Shown one piece after another: positions 35,345-48,508 of a DNA stretch of 64,000 nucleotides; positions within the stretch are counted from its first letter, which is position 1; each line of letters opens with the position of its first letter. The DNA comes from Cryptomeria japonica (Eukaryota; Streptophyta; Pinopsida; Cupressales; Cupressaceae), in contig NC_081407.1 in the NCBI RefSeq assembly GCF_030272615.1, forward strand, positions 378,966,179-379,030,178, in the 5' to 3' direction. Position numbers and translations under genes: made by a program. The notes below the pieces were generated by a model. That model had not been told where the DNA came from, made no database searches, and was given only the letters and a program-made list of their open reading frames with translations.

Positions 35345-36845
35345 AGAAAATAGAAATTATTGTCTAACATGGACTTTCCCTCAGGAGCTGGCAGATCCTA
35401 CTTCCATACTTTAATTCTATTTTCTCAAAGGACAATCCTAAAAATCCATGCATTGCAAACAACTTTTTACACCTTTGTTGGTTATCGTGGCGTCACAGAG
35501 AGTTTACATCAATAAATGAAGAGCATGCCAATGCTTTTAATGCACCAGTAGAATTTTGTCTCTTATTCAATATCTCTAGTGAAACCCCCTTGATATTTTG
35601 TTGGAGTAGAATTTGTTATATTCTAGAAAGGGTCTTGTCCTTTGTTGATGGGATATTCATCTACCTCAAGAAATAACTATTCTTATCTCCAACAAGAAGT
35701 GGAACTAAATGAAGATCTAGCACCATGAAATTAATCCTCAAAAGGATTACCATAGTTAGTTTTGGTAGATAATGATCTGGGTAAAATACTAATGTGGCTT
35801 TACGAAACATTATGTACTAGCTTAGCATACTCTAACAACTTTGGTGTGACATGCTACATCCAATTAAGTCTCCATCAGTATCTCTATTGTGTTTATGGAT
35901 TGGGATTCAATGTACTCTTTTTATACACAGATTTTACTTTCAACTGAGGAGGTTTGTATGTACTTACTTGTCTTTCGATTGTATCCCTATTTCAAGAATT
36001 TCTTCTATCAAAAAATCATTTTTTGTAAGTTGTACAAGTGGAAGCTTGAACATGCCTTCCATGCTAGCCTTGTTGATACGTTCAACACCATCTTGTGCAA
36101 CAAATCTTTAGAACTCCATTTTTTCAAATTGAAGAGTGAGTAGTAGGGACAATCTAGGACACTTACAGAGGTTTTGCAAGAGAGATAAATAGACCTAAAT
36201 ATTATGGCTTAATAATGATCAATAGGTAAATAGATAAGAAACTCTCAATATCAAAATGACTTTCTAAATTGTCTTTACTAGAAATGGATAGATCTGCTAA
36301 TAATGGCTTTATGACTGTATGTCAACTTTAGATTCAATCCAAGAAGAGCTATAACTAATATGCGATATCTAGATTTATGATCTCTATAATATAACAATCC
36401 CATAATTATGTTTCCACGCATCTATACCACAACACAAACATCATGCTAGTGTTTAGCCATAGCAATTGATATCCTAATTATAGAATGTGAAATATGCACA
36501 TAACTATGAATAAAGATTAAGAAAAACAAAGAAAGATGCTTATTGCAAACATAAATGACTAATGGACAAGAATTGAATTCATTGTAGATAGTTTTGAATA
36601 TCAAATTCACTTATTTGTGTGCATTTAGTAACTCATGTACTTGTGGCCAACCATTTATCTCTTTCATAAATTAAACACTTATTAATAACATTAAATGGCT
36701 GAGTAATTATGTTTTAGTTGAAATTGAAAATAAAATATTTTATTTCAGGACAGCTCACACTATTCCCTATCATATTTTAGACTCTCGGTTTTGTTAGTAG
36801 TGGTTTGATGTCTTTGGAGCTGATCATTGCATTTATTTAGTTACG
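35345..36845. other. Intergenic stretch, no gene seen
   Basis: Several overlapping ORFs of 60-90 codons (35762-36143) have no recognisable domain. A short direct repeat (GACATGGTCTTTC-like) flanks the CACTA relic start at 35325 and 35378. Confidence 0.4.
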
Positions 36846-36848
36846 TTT

Positions 36849-37580
36849 GCCAGCCTACTCCTAGCCTATGCCAAAATGGGAGCTTTGGAACAGGGTATGG
36901 ACATCCATCAAAGCATAAAAGATAGAGGAATTTTGTCAGATGTAGTTGCAACTGCACAAAATGGATTTGTTGAGAAGGCTTTAGAAACTTTCAAGCAAAT
37001 GCAATCGGCAGGTGTAAAGCCAAATTCCACGACCATTGCTACTATCCTACCTGCTTGTGCCAAAATGGGAGATTTCGAACAGGGTATGGACATTCATCGA
37101 AGCATAAAGGATAGAGAAATTTTGTTAGATGTTGTAGTTGTAACTGCCTTGGTAGACATGTATGCAAAATGTGGAAGCATAGACAAGGCACATGAACTAT
37201 TTGATAGAGTGCCATAAAGAAATGTTGTCTTGTGGACTGCAACGATTGTTGGATATGCACAAAATGGATTTGTCGAAAAGGCTTTAGACACTTTCAAGCA
37301 AATGAAATTGGAAGGCATAAAGCCAAATTCTACAACCTTTGCCAGCATCCTCCCTGCTTGTGCAAAAATGGGAGCTTTGGAACAGGGTATGGACATCCAT
37401 CAAAGCATAACGGATAGAGGAATTTTGTTAGGTGTTGTACTTGCAAACGCCTTGCTTGACATGAATGCAAAATGTGGAAACATGGACAAGGCTCGTGAAT
37501 TGTTTGATACGATGCAGCAAAGAGATGTGATCTCATGTGAACAATCAACACGTGCATATACGGGAGGAAGGGATTGCTGA
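36849..37580 (+). pseudogene. PPR protein fragment (PLS type), pseudogene
   Basis: Repeats of the PLS class in plus-strand reading: AKMGALEQGMDIHQSIKDRG, NGFVEKALETFKQM, GVKPNSTTIATILPACAKMG, DMYAKCGSIDKAHELFD and RNVVLWTATIVGYAQNGF. Only about seven motifs are left, against ten or more in a full gene. There is no start, mitochondrial or plastid targeting peptide, or C-terminal E/DYW domain. Lesions: an internal deletion near 36945, where SDVV jumps to ATAQNGF and skips the L and S motifs; a stop at 37215-37217 after FDRVP; and a terminal stop at 37578-37580 after unrelated residues. Live members are organelle RNA-binding proteins, often in C-to-U editing. This one is a relic. Confidence 0.88.
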
Positions 37581-37834
37581 TACAAAATTGAATGCTCACT
37601 CCTCAATCACAGTTCTATGGTTTTACGAGATTAAACTAGGACAATTAACCACCACATGTATATTTTTTGCAACATGAAATTAAAAACTAGGGCAATTTGA
37701 ATCTACCTCCTATGTTGGATTGCCTTCGACGCGGGTTTGATGTTCTTGGGGGTTGAAGTCACCACGGACGCCTATGCGGGATTGCAATTCACAAATGAAT
37801 TCCCCACCTCTTTTTTTATTTTGTAATGGCCGCC

Positions 37835-38010
37835 GTCTTCAGAATTACGACGAACTCAAGCACTTTTTTGAAAAAAAGAAAATTCTCATTGCTAATGCCT
37901 TCTTCGTCGAAACCAAATGGGTAATTTCCGTCAGAATTACGACGAATGAGGGCATTTTTTCAAAAAAAAATCAAATTTGGCCATAATATACCTTCTCCGT
38001 CGGAAACCTC
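37835..38010. repeat. About 90-bp imperfect tandem duplication
   Basis: CAGAATTACGACGAA followed by GCA(C/T)TTTTTT(G/C)AAAAAAA occurs at about 37840 and 37931. The following block CCTTCT(T/C)CGTCG(A/G)AACC occurs at about 37899 and 37989. It lies immediately before the kinase fragment and may mark the rearrangement that truncated it. Confidence 0.75.
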
Positions 38011-38029
38011 GATTAGAAATCTAGTCCAA

Positions 38030-38938
38030 ATGTATTATGTGGGGAGACGAGGATTTGGCTCGGGGATCAAAGGATCTCTACGAGATGGTACAGTGGTTGC
38101 TGTAAAGAAAATGAAGTGTTCACGACAAGATGAAAAGCAATTCCGAGCAGAAATTAGTTCTCTTGGCAACATACAACATGTCAATTTGGTCAGGCTACGA
38201 GGGTTTTGTGCAGAAGGATCAAGACGGTTACTGGTTTATGATTACATGCCCAAGGGTTCTCTGAATTCTATACTGTTCACCGGTAGTTCCAAAAGTAAAC
38301 GGGAGGTAGTCGACTGGAAGACCCGATTTGAGATCGCACTAGGCACTGCAAGAGGGTTAGTTTATCTCCATGAAGAATGCTGAGATCACATCATTCACTG
38401 CGATGTTAAGCCGGAAAACATTCTGCCGGATGGTGATTTGTCACCTAATTTGGTCGATTTTGGGCTAGCAAAGCTTGTGGGTAGAGATTTTAGTCATGTG
38501 CTGACCACTACAAGGGGAACGAGAGGATACTTGGCTCCAGAGTGGATCTTCGGTCTTCCCATCACTCCCAAGGTTGACGTCTACAGTTTTGGTACGACAC
38601 TCTTGGAAATCATTTCGGGGCGAAGAAATCTGGACTTAAAAGTGCAAGATTCAAGTTTGTTTTACTTTCCCCCATGGCCTGCAACTCAAATTCAGCAGGG
38701 GAACACAATGAACATTGTGGAGGAGGGTGTTGCAGAGGAGGCAAACATGGAAGAGGTGAGAAGTTTATGTGTTGTAGCCTTGTTATGCATTCAAGAGGAC
38801 GAGGAAGTGAGGCCTAGCATGATGCAAGTGGTGCAGATGCTGGAAGGGAAGGTGGAGCCTCAAACTCCGCAGGTTATGGACAGGCCAGTGGACCGAAGCG
38901 ACACAAGCAGCATCACCTATAGCCATGTTACCAGTTAG
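38030..38938 (+). pseudogene. S-domain receptor kinase fragment, kinase domain only
   Basis: Starts at the glycine loop (GRRGFGSGIKGSL, where the second Gly of GxGxxG is Arg) and runs to the end of the gene. Visible are VAVKKM, FRAEISSLGNIQHVNLVRLR, HCDVKPENIL, DFGLAKL, APEWIFGLPITPKVDVYSFG and the C-terminal VRPSMMQVVQMLEGK. Lectin, S-locus, PAN and transmembrane parts are gone. An in-frame TGA at 38381-38383 replaces an Arg codon (HEEC-stop-DHIIHCDV). It is a paralogue of the genes at 27214 and 49279 but on the opposite strand. Sequence upstream of 38030 does not resemble the gene, so this looks like a truncated, inverted copy. Confidence 0.9.
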
Positions 38939-38939
38939 A

Positions 38940-41900
38940 ATATTGTAAGCGGTTGGTTAGTGCATTGTAAAATGTAGAGGAAGGTTATTTAAGCTCAAAT
39001 TTTAGTTAAGATAGCTATACCTCGTATACCTATTTCAATATAAAAAAGCTAGTGAACATTAGGGCATATTAAGTGTGCGTTCAGCTCACTGTTTGGACCT
39101 TTGCGTTAAATTTGTATTTCATGTGGAAGAAGTGATGGTAACTTAGGGATAGATAACTAATTTTGTTCCTCTCATCAATGGATGTAGGTATTGCTCTTTA
39201 TTGTAAGTTTTGGATGTCCTAATGATAAGGTTAAATGTTTAAAGTGATTTTTCAATCTATATATTTTTTTAAACTCTTTCATTAGTGGTTGATTTGATAG
39301 GAGGATTGAGAATTTTGGAGGTTCTTATTTCATGTAAAATAATCATGTAGTTATTTCAGCTGTTTAAAAATGTTACCACTTTAAAGTTTTTTTAGATTAT
39401 AGTCCATTTTGTATGTACTAGATAAGGTTTATCATAACCGAACTTAGCATCTATTTAGAGTTTTGTCTTCAACATTTTATCATTTACGAAAGTCAAAATT
39501 AAATCGAATGAATATTATTTTTTATATGTTATAAGTTATTTTATTTGTATATAACTTAAATTTATAAAAAAAATCATATTTTACTTTTATTAATAGATTT
39601 TCTTTATTTTAAGTGGATACGTGACTTACTTCCAAGATAGATGTGGAATGAATGAATTGTATGATCTATGCTCATTTTCTTCCATATTTCTATTAACATT
39701 TTACACTTTCAATATTATTGCAATGTCCCTTGCTTTGATTGAAAGTTTCTATTGTTATTCAAAAAATGAATTACAATAAATTTTTAAATCACACATGCAT
39801 GAAAAACATGCATAAACAAGTCACGTTTAACATTCCACTCTTTTAAATCTTGCCACAACTTTGACCATCACTAATAATATGGTTTCTATTACATACTCCC
39901 TTCTAGAAGACAGAGACTATTAATGATCATACACATTATATTTTTGGTATTCGTAAATGTCTATATGAAACAATCTCCTTTCTTGAGATTCTTGTGAACA
40001 AGATTATTGTTTAAGGGAACCTTTTCAACTTATGTCATTTTGTAGAAGGTTCTTTAACCTATGATATTTTTTGATTTAGCACATTCGTTGACGCTAGAAT
40101 CCATTTATAAGTCAACCATACTACTTTATCTTCACTCAAATTAATCTTAATTCTCAAATCAAGATTGCTTGGGTGGCCTGGACCTAGTTAAAGACTACTT
40201 ATTCAAATATTTTTTTTTCACATCTTGCTCCATGGAAGTCACCTTCAGAGAGTCACGTATAATAAGAATCGAGTCTGCTTATAGACAAATTGCCTTGCTG
40301 AGATGCACTAGCAAAGACAAAATAAGTGCAAATCGTAGGTTAAATCACTTGCATGGGATTTAGCAAATCGATGATATACTTCTCTTTATGCTCACAATCT
40401 TATGTATCGCCCTCCACAATGAATGAAAATAACATGCAAAAGAAATTTTGTATCCTATATGAGGATTTTCCCCTGCAATAAAGAAGTCATTGCCTTTCAC
40501 ATTCTTCTGGATGAAGATGTTTGACCTCTACACAGTTGATTTGCCTTTTCAATGAATAAAAAACCTCACACATGTTTTTTGGCAGTCTTTTACACATCAT
40601 AGTGCAAGAGGCATCGTCAATCTCAAAGATTTAGTTTCAACATATTTATTGGTGGAAGAACTCAAGTGAGTTGCAAATTTGACACAAGGACATCAATTAA
40701 GAAATATAACTCCCCCAACAAAATTTTGATTCCTCTTGGATGCCCCATTAAAGAAATGATAGTAAGCATCATGGGACAATGGGGTTTGATTTGAAAATGA
40801 CACCATTCCTAGCATTCCTAACTCCCACAAAAAGATAAATGGAATTGCACAAATATATTATTAAAATTTAAATATAATATTGCTAAAATTGATCAAAAAT
40901 AATTAAACAATAGAAATACAAATACATTAATGTCAAGTGCACAAATTTTCACACTAAGCTTATTTTACTCATATCTCAAGTGCAAAACTTTGATGGATTC
41001 TTGCAAAGTGTTGGACCACATGAAATAACAACAGTGTCTCATGGAATATGACTATCATTGTGTTTAGAAGTCATGTGTTTTTCTCTCAAGGTAATCACAC
41101 AAACATATATAGAAAAATGACAGATAAACACACTTTGTAGACATAGATGATTGAGATAAATTTAATTGTCTTGCATCATTAAAAATATCTATTAATTATA
41201 GATCATAAATACACTAGATATAATAAATAAATTGAAATCATCATATAACTTTATTTATTAAAAAACATTCCTCACTAATAATACTAAAGAATAAAATTAA
41301 TTACATGATCGATCCATCTTGCCTATAAAATATCATGTTGAATTCGAGGTTGAAACATGATAATATTAATTCTTTTCAATATGCCTTTCATTGTTGATTA
41401 AAACCATTTCACAACCCTATTTGTGATAAACAGAACATTTCAAATTACTGATGTTATGATCAACTAAATTCCCTAATAGGAAATGATGTTGATGGATGAG
41501 GTAACTCTTATTTGCAATTGACTATACTTAGAACTTGAAGAATGTATTGCTAAAAATATAAGAATAAACTTGTATTTGTATTCAATATTGTACTTCATTA
41601 GTGTAGAGTACAAGGTAAAGTATGTGTTGTACAACCTTCATTGTAGGTAGATAAAATGAATTACTTTGGTCAAACATATAAACACAATTTGAATCATGTT
41701 TCGCCATTCAATGAAGGAATTCATCTACAAATAAAATTTCGCAAGATATAATTTATTTAAGATTTATCTTTTTAGATGTTTTTTTTTTATGAGTTTCATA
41801 GTAAATGTACTCTACTTTGTGTGGTGTGTTTCATGACATGATCTTATCATTTGTTAGTGATAAATTGTGTTCTTTATAGCGTATTGGTGGAATGTGGTAG

Positions 41901-44900
41901 TATTGGCATGACTATTTAACCATTGAAGAGCTTCGAACAATAAAAAATAATTATATTTATGCAAGATATGCATGATTTTCATGGATTAGAAGCTATTGAT
42001 ATCTGTGAGGGAGGATTACTTTCGTTTAATCACATGTTTGTCTTTCATGTCACCACTATCTTTAATCTACAATAGTACAGTCTCTAACTCTATTGTATTA
42101 TTATAATATTATATAATATTATTATTTATCTTTATTTATTATCTCTATATACTATTATATTTATTCTACTTCCAATGCATCTGAAAGAAAATATTATAAA
42201 TTATAATTAAAAAAAGTGTTTATCTATCAATTATCAAAATTAACTAAATATTTTTATTTCTCCCAATTTATAATATTATAAATGTAATGCCATAAATTTC
42301 ATAATGAAAATAGAATACACACCATTTTCTTTTATTTTGTTTTTGAAAGATCTTTTAACTCTAAGGTTTGATTTGATACTTACATGAGGTAGAGAATGGA
42401 ACCATTTGGCATAATTCTAGTGGGTGAACAAATATTCACATGCATATTTTGTAACATAGATTATATTATTATGTGATTAGTATCGTACAAAGGTCTTTCA
42501 AGGATAGCTATTTGGACAATTATTCCTTGGTGGGTGACCATCTATTGATAGAGAGTGATTAAGTTTTCTCAAGATAGGCTTAGCATTAGGTCATCATATT
42601 GAATTTCTAATGTCATTAGTTAGAGAGTTAATTTAATTTAGTAATAAAGTTTAAATGTCTCATCAAATAGAAAAGAGGATCTAGGAGAAAATGATCTACA
42701 CAAATTATCGATAATGCAAAAACCCAAATGACATAGGTGATAATGGAAGGGGGCTCATGGTTGCAGCTTGGATACACCAAGCTATAATTTCTATAGCTTG
42801 GTGTAGAATTATACTATTTTTACATTACTATTAAAATAATCCACACATTTTCCTGATTATTGCCACAATGTATTGGCTTATAGATCATTGAATTTGTGTG
42901 TAGTTACGTAGTGTTGAAACTAGGTAGCGCTAGATATGTCTACAACTTTTCCAATAAAAAATGTTGACTAAATGTATAAGTAACACCACTTTCCTTGATC
43001 AATTTACCAAAAAAATATTATTGACATGAATAGAAGTTGTTGATAGCTTACTGCTGAGTGAAATATGTCGAGAATATTCTTTTGACTAGTAGTTGATATA
43101 ATCTTTAGCCATGACAATATATTTCATTTTAGTGAAGGAATATTTTCTTTAGAACATTAACTTATGTTGTTACAAACCAAGCTTATCTCTCTTAATTTTT
43201 AAATACATTATTGAAGTATAACCTTAAAGAGATTATTTTATTTATGATTGCTTTGCACTAGTATTAAATTAAAAAGGGATATTCTTTGATATTCATAGTT
43301 AAAGGAGTCTTCTTTTATGTTTTTAGTTACATTTTTTTTTGAGTCATTAAGATTCTTTATTTACTGACCTGTGTCTATTCTCAACATAAAAACACACACC
43401 TGCAAAAATAGAAATTTGCATAACATGATGGTTTTTCATCATATTTTTTGGGTTTTAATAGCATTGTGGAGGCTGATTATGAGGATTTGAATGATGAAAA
43501 TCATGTGAAAAATCTATCATGATTTGCATATTTTGATTTTGGTATGGAATGTGGTTTTGTGTGGAGATTAGTTGTGTCTCATATATTGGCCAAAAATAAA
43601 GGAAAGCCAGTAATGGTGCATGAGGGGAGTAGATTTTTATAATTTCTTCCTATATAATTTAGGGGATTGCAGAATTATTAGCCAATAGGCTATATATGGT
43701 GGGCATCACCCACCAAAATTCAGAAATCTCACGTCGTTAAGTTGTCTCAAAATCATATAAAATTTAAATTAAAACATAATTAGATAAGTATCATTTATTA
43801 TAGTGTTAATAAATCTAAGATGCACTAAAAACAAAGAGAAGTGCTAAGGGATTGTAATTGTTAATCATTATTATTGTTGATTTATATTATTTAAAATTAA
43901 TTTTATGTGAAATTATTTTTATCCTTGATTCTTGCAAAATCATATTACTTACATTTAAAATATATAGTTTTTATCTTATGATATTTAAAAAAAATTAATA
44001 AAATTAAAAATATTTTCACAAAATTTAGAACAAAGAATCAATACAAGAGATAGGAAGGTTTGCATAATATTTTTTTAAAATTATATTTAAATAGCTCATT
44101 AATTAAATAATGAAAAAAAATTAAAAATAACATTAAAGGATAATAAATAATAATTTTTATAGCCTGTAGTCAAGAACAACATATCCAAAAACTAGCCCAA
44201 CATTGATGATATATTAAAAAGGAATGGCTAAAACAATATTGTCTACTAAGTCAAAAGAACAAATTTCTCAAGTATGAAAAATTATAACAAGATAGGATAG
44301 TCTAAATATTAATTATTTATTAATATTTTATTATAAAATAAAATTAAAATAGTTAATTTCAAATTTTTTCCATATAATAGTATTTTTTCTAGCACACGAT
44401 CATATTATTCGAAAAATAAGTAGATATGACATAGCCATTATTTTCTCCTAATTTCAAATTAGTTTTCAAACTCTTGCTTAAAATTCAAATTCATTGTTGA
44501 TCAAGCTTAACTTTTGTGATTCTCAACAATTCCTCTTCATAAGGGAAAATGACTTTTGACTTTTCCATGAAATTTTCACCACTTTCTTCCTAGGTTACAT
44601 AGGGAGGGTCATAAATTGATAAAATGTAATATTTATACATAAGTAATTATCCAACTCAAAGCTAGACATATTAGGTACTTAATTTTGAAAAAGAATTGAA
44701 AAAACCTTTTTACACTACTTAGAAACATAATTGAATAGAGTCATGCTATAATATAACATAATTTTCAACATAAAAATCTTAGTTTCTTCATGGGTCTCAA
44801 TCCGTGTCACAAAGAATTTACCACATCAAGATTTTCTTGAGAACGCCTAAATATTTCTATTAAACTTTATATCACTTACATACTTAAAATATTTGATAGT

Positions 44901-46539
44901 AAATATTAGATATAAATAAAAATATTATAAATTAAGCTTAATAACTCTTGTACACAATTTATATAATAATAATATTCTATTTGTTTTCTTTCTAATTCTA
45001 ATAGAATATAAATAAAATTTATTCATAATATTAATTTAAGAAGAATCTAATTACTTATAAATTATGTTTATTATGAATTAATATCAAAACCTATTTTGTT
45101 TTATAAATTATATAAATTTTGATAATAACCAAAAATTCATAACTATATATCATCAAATATTTTTTTAATTGAATTCACTAAAAAAATAAATACATAGAGG
45201 TACCTAGCATATCTTAACCACTTTAAGCTCATATTTTGTTTTCAAAAGATCAATGAAAAACTTTCTTTATCGAAATTTATGACTGACTACTTTAAGTTTA
45301 TCCTTTGTCTTCCAAAGATCATTGAAAAAATTGCTTTATCAAAATTTATAACTAAGGGTTCAATTATGAATGGTGAATAATAATAACTGATATTAATATG
45401 AATATTTGTATCCTTACTTTTAGTATCATAATTTATATCTTAATTGTTGTTAATGTTGCCCACCAATTATAAATGACTCCTCTCCCTTTCTTTAAAATTT
45501 AGAAAATGAAAAAACATAAATTAGGCACATGCCTTGATTGACCCATCTGCACGTTGCTCTTCCATGTTCTGGTAAATTGTATTGATTTTCTTCCATGTTC
45601 AGTAAAATAAATAAGCCTTTGTTTGGACCAAATCCTTGAACAAATAAATTAGATATTGATTGGACTGAATCAACATTGCAATGCCTATTTAACACATGTA
45701 TGGGAGCACCTATTTATAGCACCATTTGGCTTCTGATAGTCAAAATTCCTCGTTTAAATATGAATTTGAACTTACACATATTTTTCTCACGTGTAAAATG
45801 ACAAATAACTTCAATAAAATATCTTATTGTTAAATTGGAATAATTTCATTGAAAACTCTTTACATTTAGGAGTAAAAAAGAAATGATTTCAATAGCACGG
45901 TGAACCCTAAAAAATAGGGTCTACTTTTACACGGTCATATCACCTTTTTGAATGTCGAAGTCCGATATCCCGTTTAAGCCAAATTTTTATAGATCTCATT
46001 GTTTCTGCAACACCATAAGACACACTGTCAATTATCATATATACACCATGCACACTTGCAATTGGAGTCAGGCTTAGCACAGACCCGTCCCCTATGGCGC
46101 CTCTTCTTTCCGATGCATTTTGCAAAACAAAACCAAACGAAATAGGGTTTCAATTTTGGTACATCCAATTTAGGGCTTCTACAATGAAACACAAAATATA
46201 TTTAAAGTGATAACCAACTAAAATAGTAGAAACTTGGCACCTAAACTATTTTATAGAATGCCACATTGCATTGTTTCTATTGCACTACATGAACCAATGA
46301 TGCCTATGAATAAATTCAAACCATTATAAAATTGATTTTCGAACGTTGTAGTCTTGGATATTCACGCGTTCTCTTGCATCGGAGATTACAAGAGACGGTG
46401 GAAGTTTTAACATATAAAAGTCTATCATCTAGTTATATTATAATCAACTTGCATAATTTATTTTAACTATTAAAGCTATAAAAGATTGGTTAAATCATAA
46501 TAATATAAGCTTGGTTAATTTTTAAACTATAAAAATTAT
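38940..46539. other. 7.6-kb AT-rich intergenic stretch, no gene recognised
   Basis: Read on both strands. Only scattered short ORFs with no recognisable domain (e.g. 40169-40363). A perfect hairpin occurs at 42774-42804. Around 41930-41990 a short block resembles part of the dispersed repeat (CAAGATATGCATGATTTTCA). The rest is A/T-rich sequence, probably decayed repeats. Confidence 0.5.
42774..42804. repeat. Perfect 13-bp inverted repeat (hairpin)
   Basis: ACACCAAGCTATA, a 5-base loop, then its exact reverse complement TATAGCTTGGTGT. It may be a decayed fold-back element or chance. No target duplication noted. Confidence 0.7.
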
Positions 46540-46940
46540 AAAAAACATTTTTAATTGGAATTTGATACTAATTTGATTTTGAGATGGTAGAAATGGACAT
46601 TTGTCTATTTCATAATTTTTACGGTGCTAAAATATGGTTCATTGATGTTTTGACAAATATTTATTGCAAGAATTATCATCTACCAAGATATACATGATTT
46701 TCACGTATTAGAAATTACTTATATTAAAGAAACTCTTAGATAAGCATTGGCCATGAAAGTAAATCTAGGTTGTTCTTTTGAAGAGAAAGTACCTCTTTGC
46801 AACAAAAAAAAAGATTTTATTTTTCCTCAATTTGTATTTATTAGAATCTATGTGGTATACAAAGGGAGAGAGTGATAAAAGAGATATAGGGAGAAATATA
46901 GAAAGGGCAAAGTACGAGACAAGAGGACATGAAGAGATAT
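46540..46940. repeat. Dispersed repeat, copy 2
   Basis: Homologous to 31195-31600, same orientation. Followed by the same kind of purine-rich GAGA tract. It sits about 375 bp before a sequence resembling an iMet primer site (47319-47331), so it could belong to a decayed LTR. Confidence 0.78.
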
Positions 46941-47339
46941 GTAGAGAAAAGTAAATAGAGAGAGGAAAAGGAGATAAAAATAAGAGATATAAAAGGAAAG
47001 AGAGATAGTTAATGTAGAGATTGGATTTTGATCAACTCTTTTATATCAAGAATTCAAACATCTATGTAAGTGTAGATTATTGTGTTAAGAATATTCTTCT
47101 AGATACGTTTTCTATTTTCTTGTTGTCTTGTTCACATATTTATTTCTTAGGTGTGAAATCTTGCATGTAAATGCATATTTAATTCTATAAACAACACCTA
47201 TTCTAGGTTGCAGTGCACTATGTACTTATTTCTAAAGTAATCCAAATTGATCCTTCAATCTTTCGATTATTGGAATGGTTTGTAGTTTGCATATTGACTA
47301 TTATTCTTGGTTCTCAAATGATATGAGAGCTAAAATATC

Positions 47340-48480
47340 AAATGATAGTTGCTTGTAGGTTGGTCCATGTATTGGGAGGTTTATTCCATACCAGTGGCAT
47401 GCAGTGTGTTGTACAAAAGCAAGGCATTGCATGATGGGATACTGATCCCATCAACAAAAATTTGTAGAAAAATAAGGGTAAACCAAAGGATGAAACAACG
47501 ATTAGCAACTGAGTAAGGCTTGGCAGTCAAAGCAGCCCAAAGGAACACTAAAACCCCCACAATAGTAGAAGAGAAATGAAACACAATCCTCCACCCACAT
47601 TCCAAAGGAGTGAAGAAGATGGCACTATAGATCAAAGGGAGGGTCACAAAGGGACTTGCTCTAGGCATCCAGTGCTAAACAAAAAAAGAACATAAAATCT
47701 CTACCACAAACAGTTCCCCCCCCCCCCCCCCCCCACACACACCCCTATAACAAGCAAAGAAACCAACACTAGCACCCAAGTAGAGAGGAGGGATTCCTTT
47801 AATAGAAAAACCATAGGAATAAGGCCTAATGACAAACTGAAATATAATCACTAGCCACCAAACCCAACATAAACAACAATCGCTACCAATAGGAGCACCA
47901 AGTGACCAAGGGGCAAAGGATCCTTGCACACTACAACTAGAGACACACTCTATATAACTCAACACAAATGAAATCCAAACGAAACTGGAGGGGAACAAAA
48001 GAGAGGGGACACAACCCCAATTATAGAAAGAACTCCCTACAAAGAACCCCAACAACACCATAGATCACTAGAAGAGGGTAGGCATAGACCCAAAGGGAAG
48101 TACCCAGCAGAGGGTGGGCCTCCAAGAGCCAAGTACACCAAGAGAAAATGGCAAAGGCCAGAGACAAAACCAAAAAGACAAAAACCCTTATTGATCCAAA
48201 GGGGGACAACAGTGGACCAAGAAAACTGCTATTCCTACACCAACCTGATAAGGGGCCAACAAGGATCAATTCCCTTAGGTAGGTTGAGAGGAAAACACCA
48301 ATGAGAGAAGGAAACTCTAGAAGACACATCCTCCACAAACCCCAAGGAGAAACACAAGGCAAAGAAAAGTCCCAAAACTAACCAGGAAATAGACCCAATC
48401 CCATTTGGGTCACCATCGCCATCTTCATCTGCTTCCTCTACAACATCCAAAACCCTACCACTCCTTCCTTCTCTCTAGCA
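47340..48480 (-). other. Unidentified transposon-like sequence
   Basis: Richer in G and C than its surroundings, with overlapping minus-strand ORFs (47381-47668, 47675-48061, 48021-48362, 48235-48450). The right end reads VVEEADEDGDGDPNG, then a long Leu/Val/Phe/Trp-rich, low-complexity reading. The style resembles the translated 3' tail of conifer LINEs (acidic ORF end, then a G/T-rich tail), but I cannot name the family. It ends at about 48480, where the 3' flank shared with the fossil kinase begins, which suggests an insertion there. Confidence 0.35.
47716..47734. repeat. C19 homopolymer followed by (AC)n
   Basis: 19 consecutive C, then ACACACAC. Long C runs are rare in nuclear DNA and error-prone in sequencing, so its true length is uncertain. 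Confidence 0.85.
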
Positions 48481-48508
48481 CACTATCAATTTGGTTAACT
48501 TGTTAATA

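Noticed and set aside
35762-36143. Three overlapping plus-strand ORFs of 61-86 codons
   Set aside because: They overlap in different frames and none has a recognisable motif.
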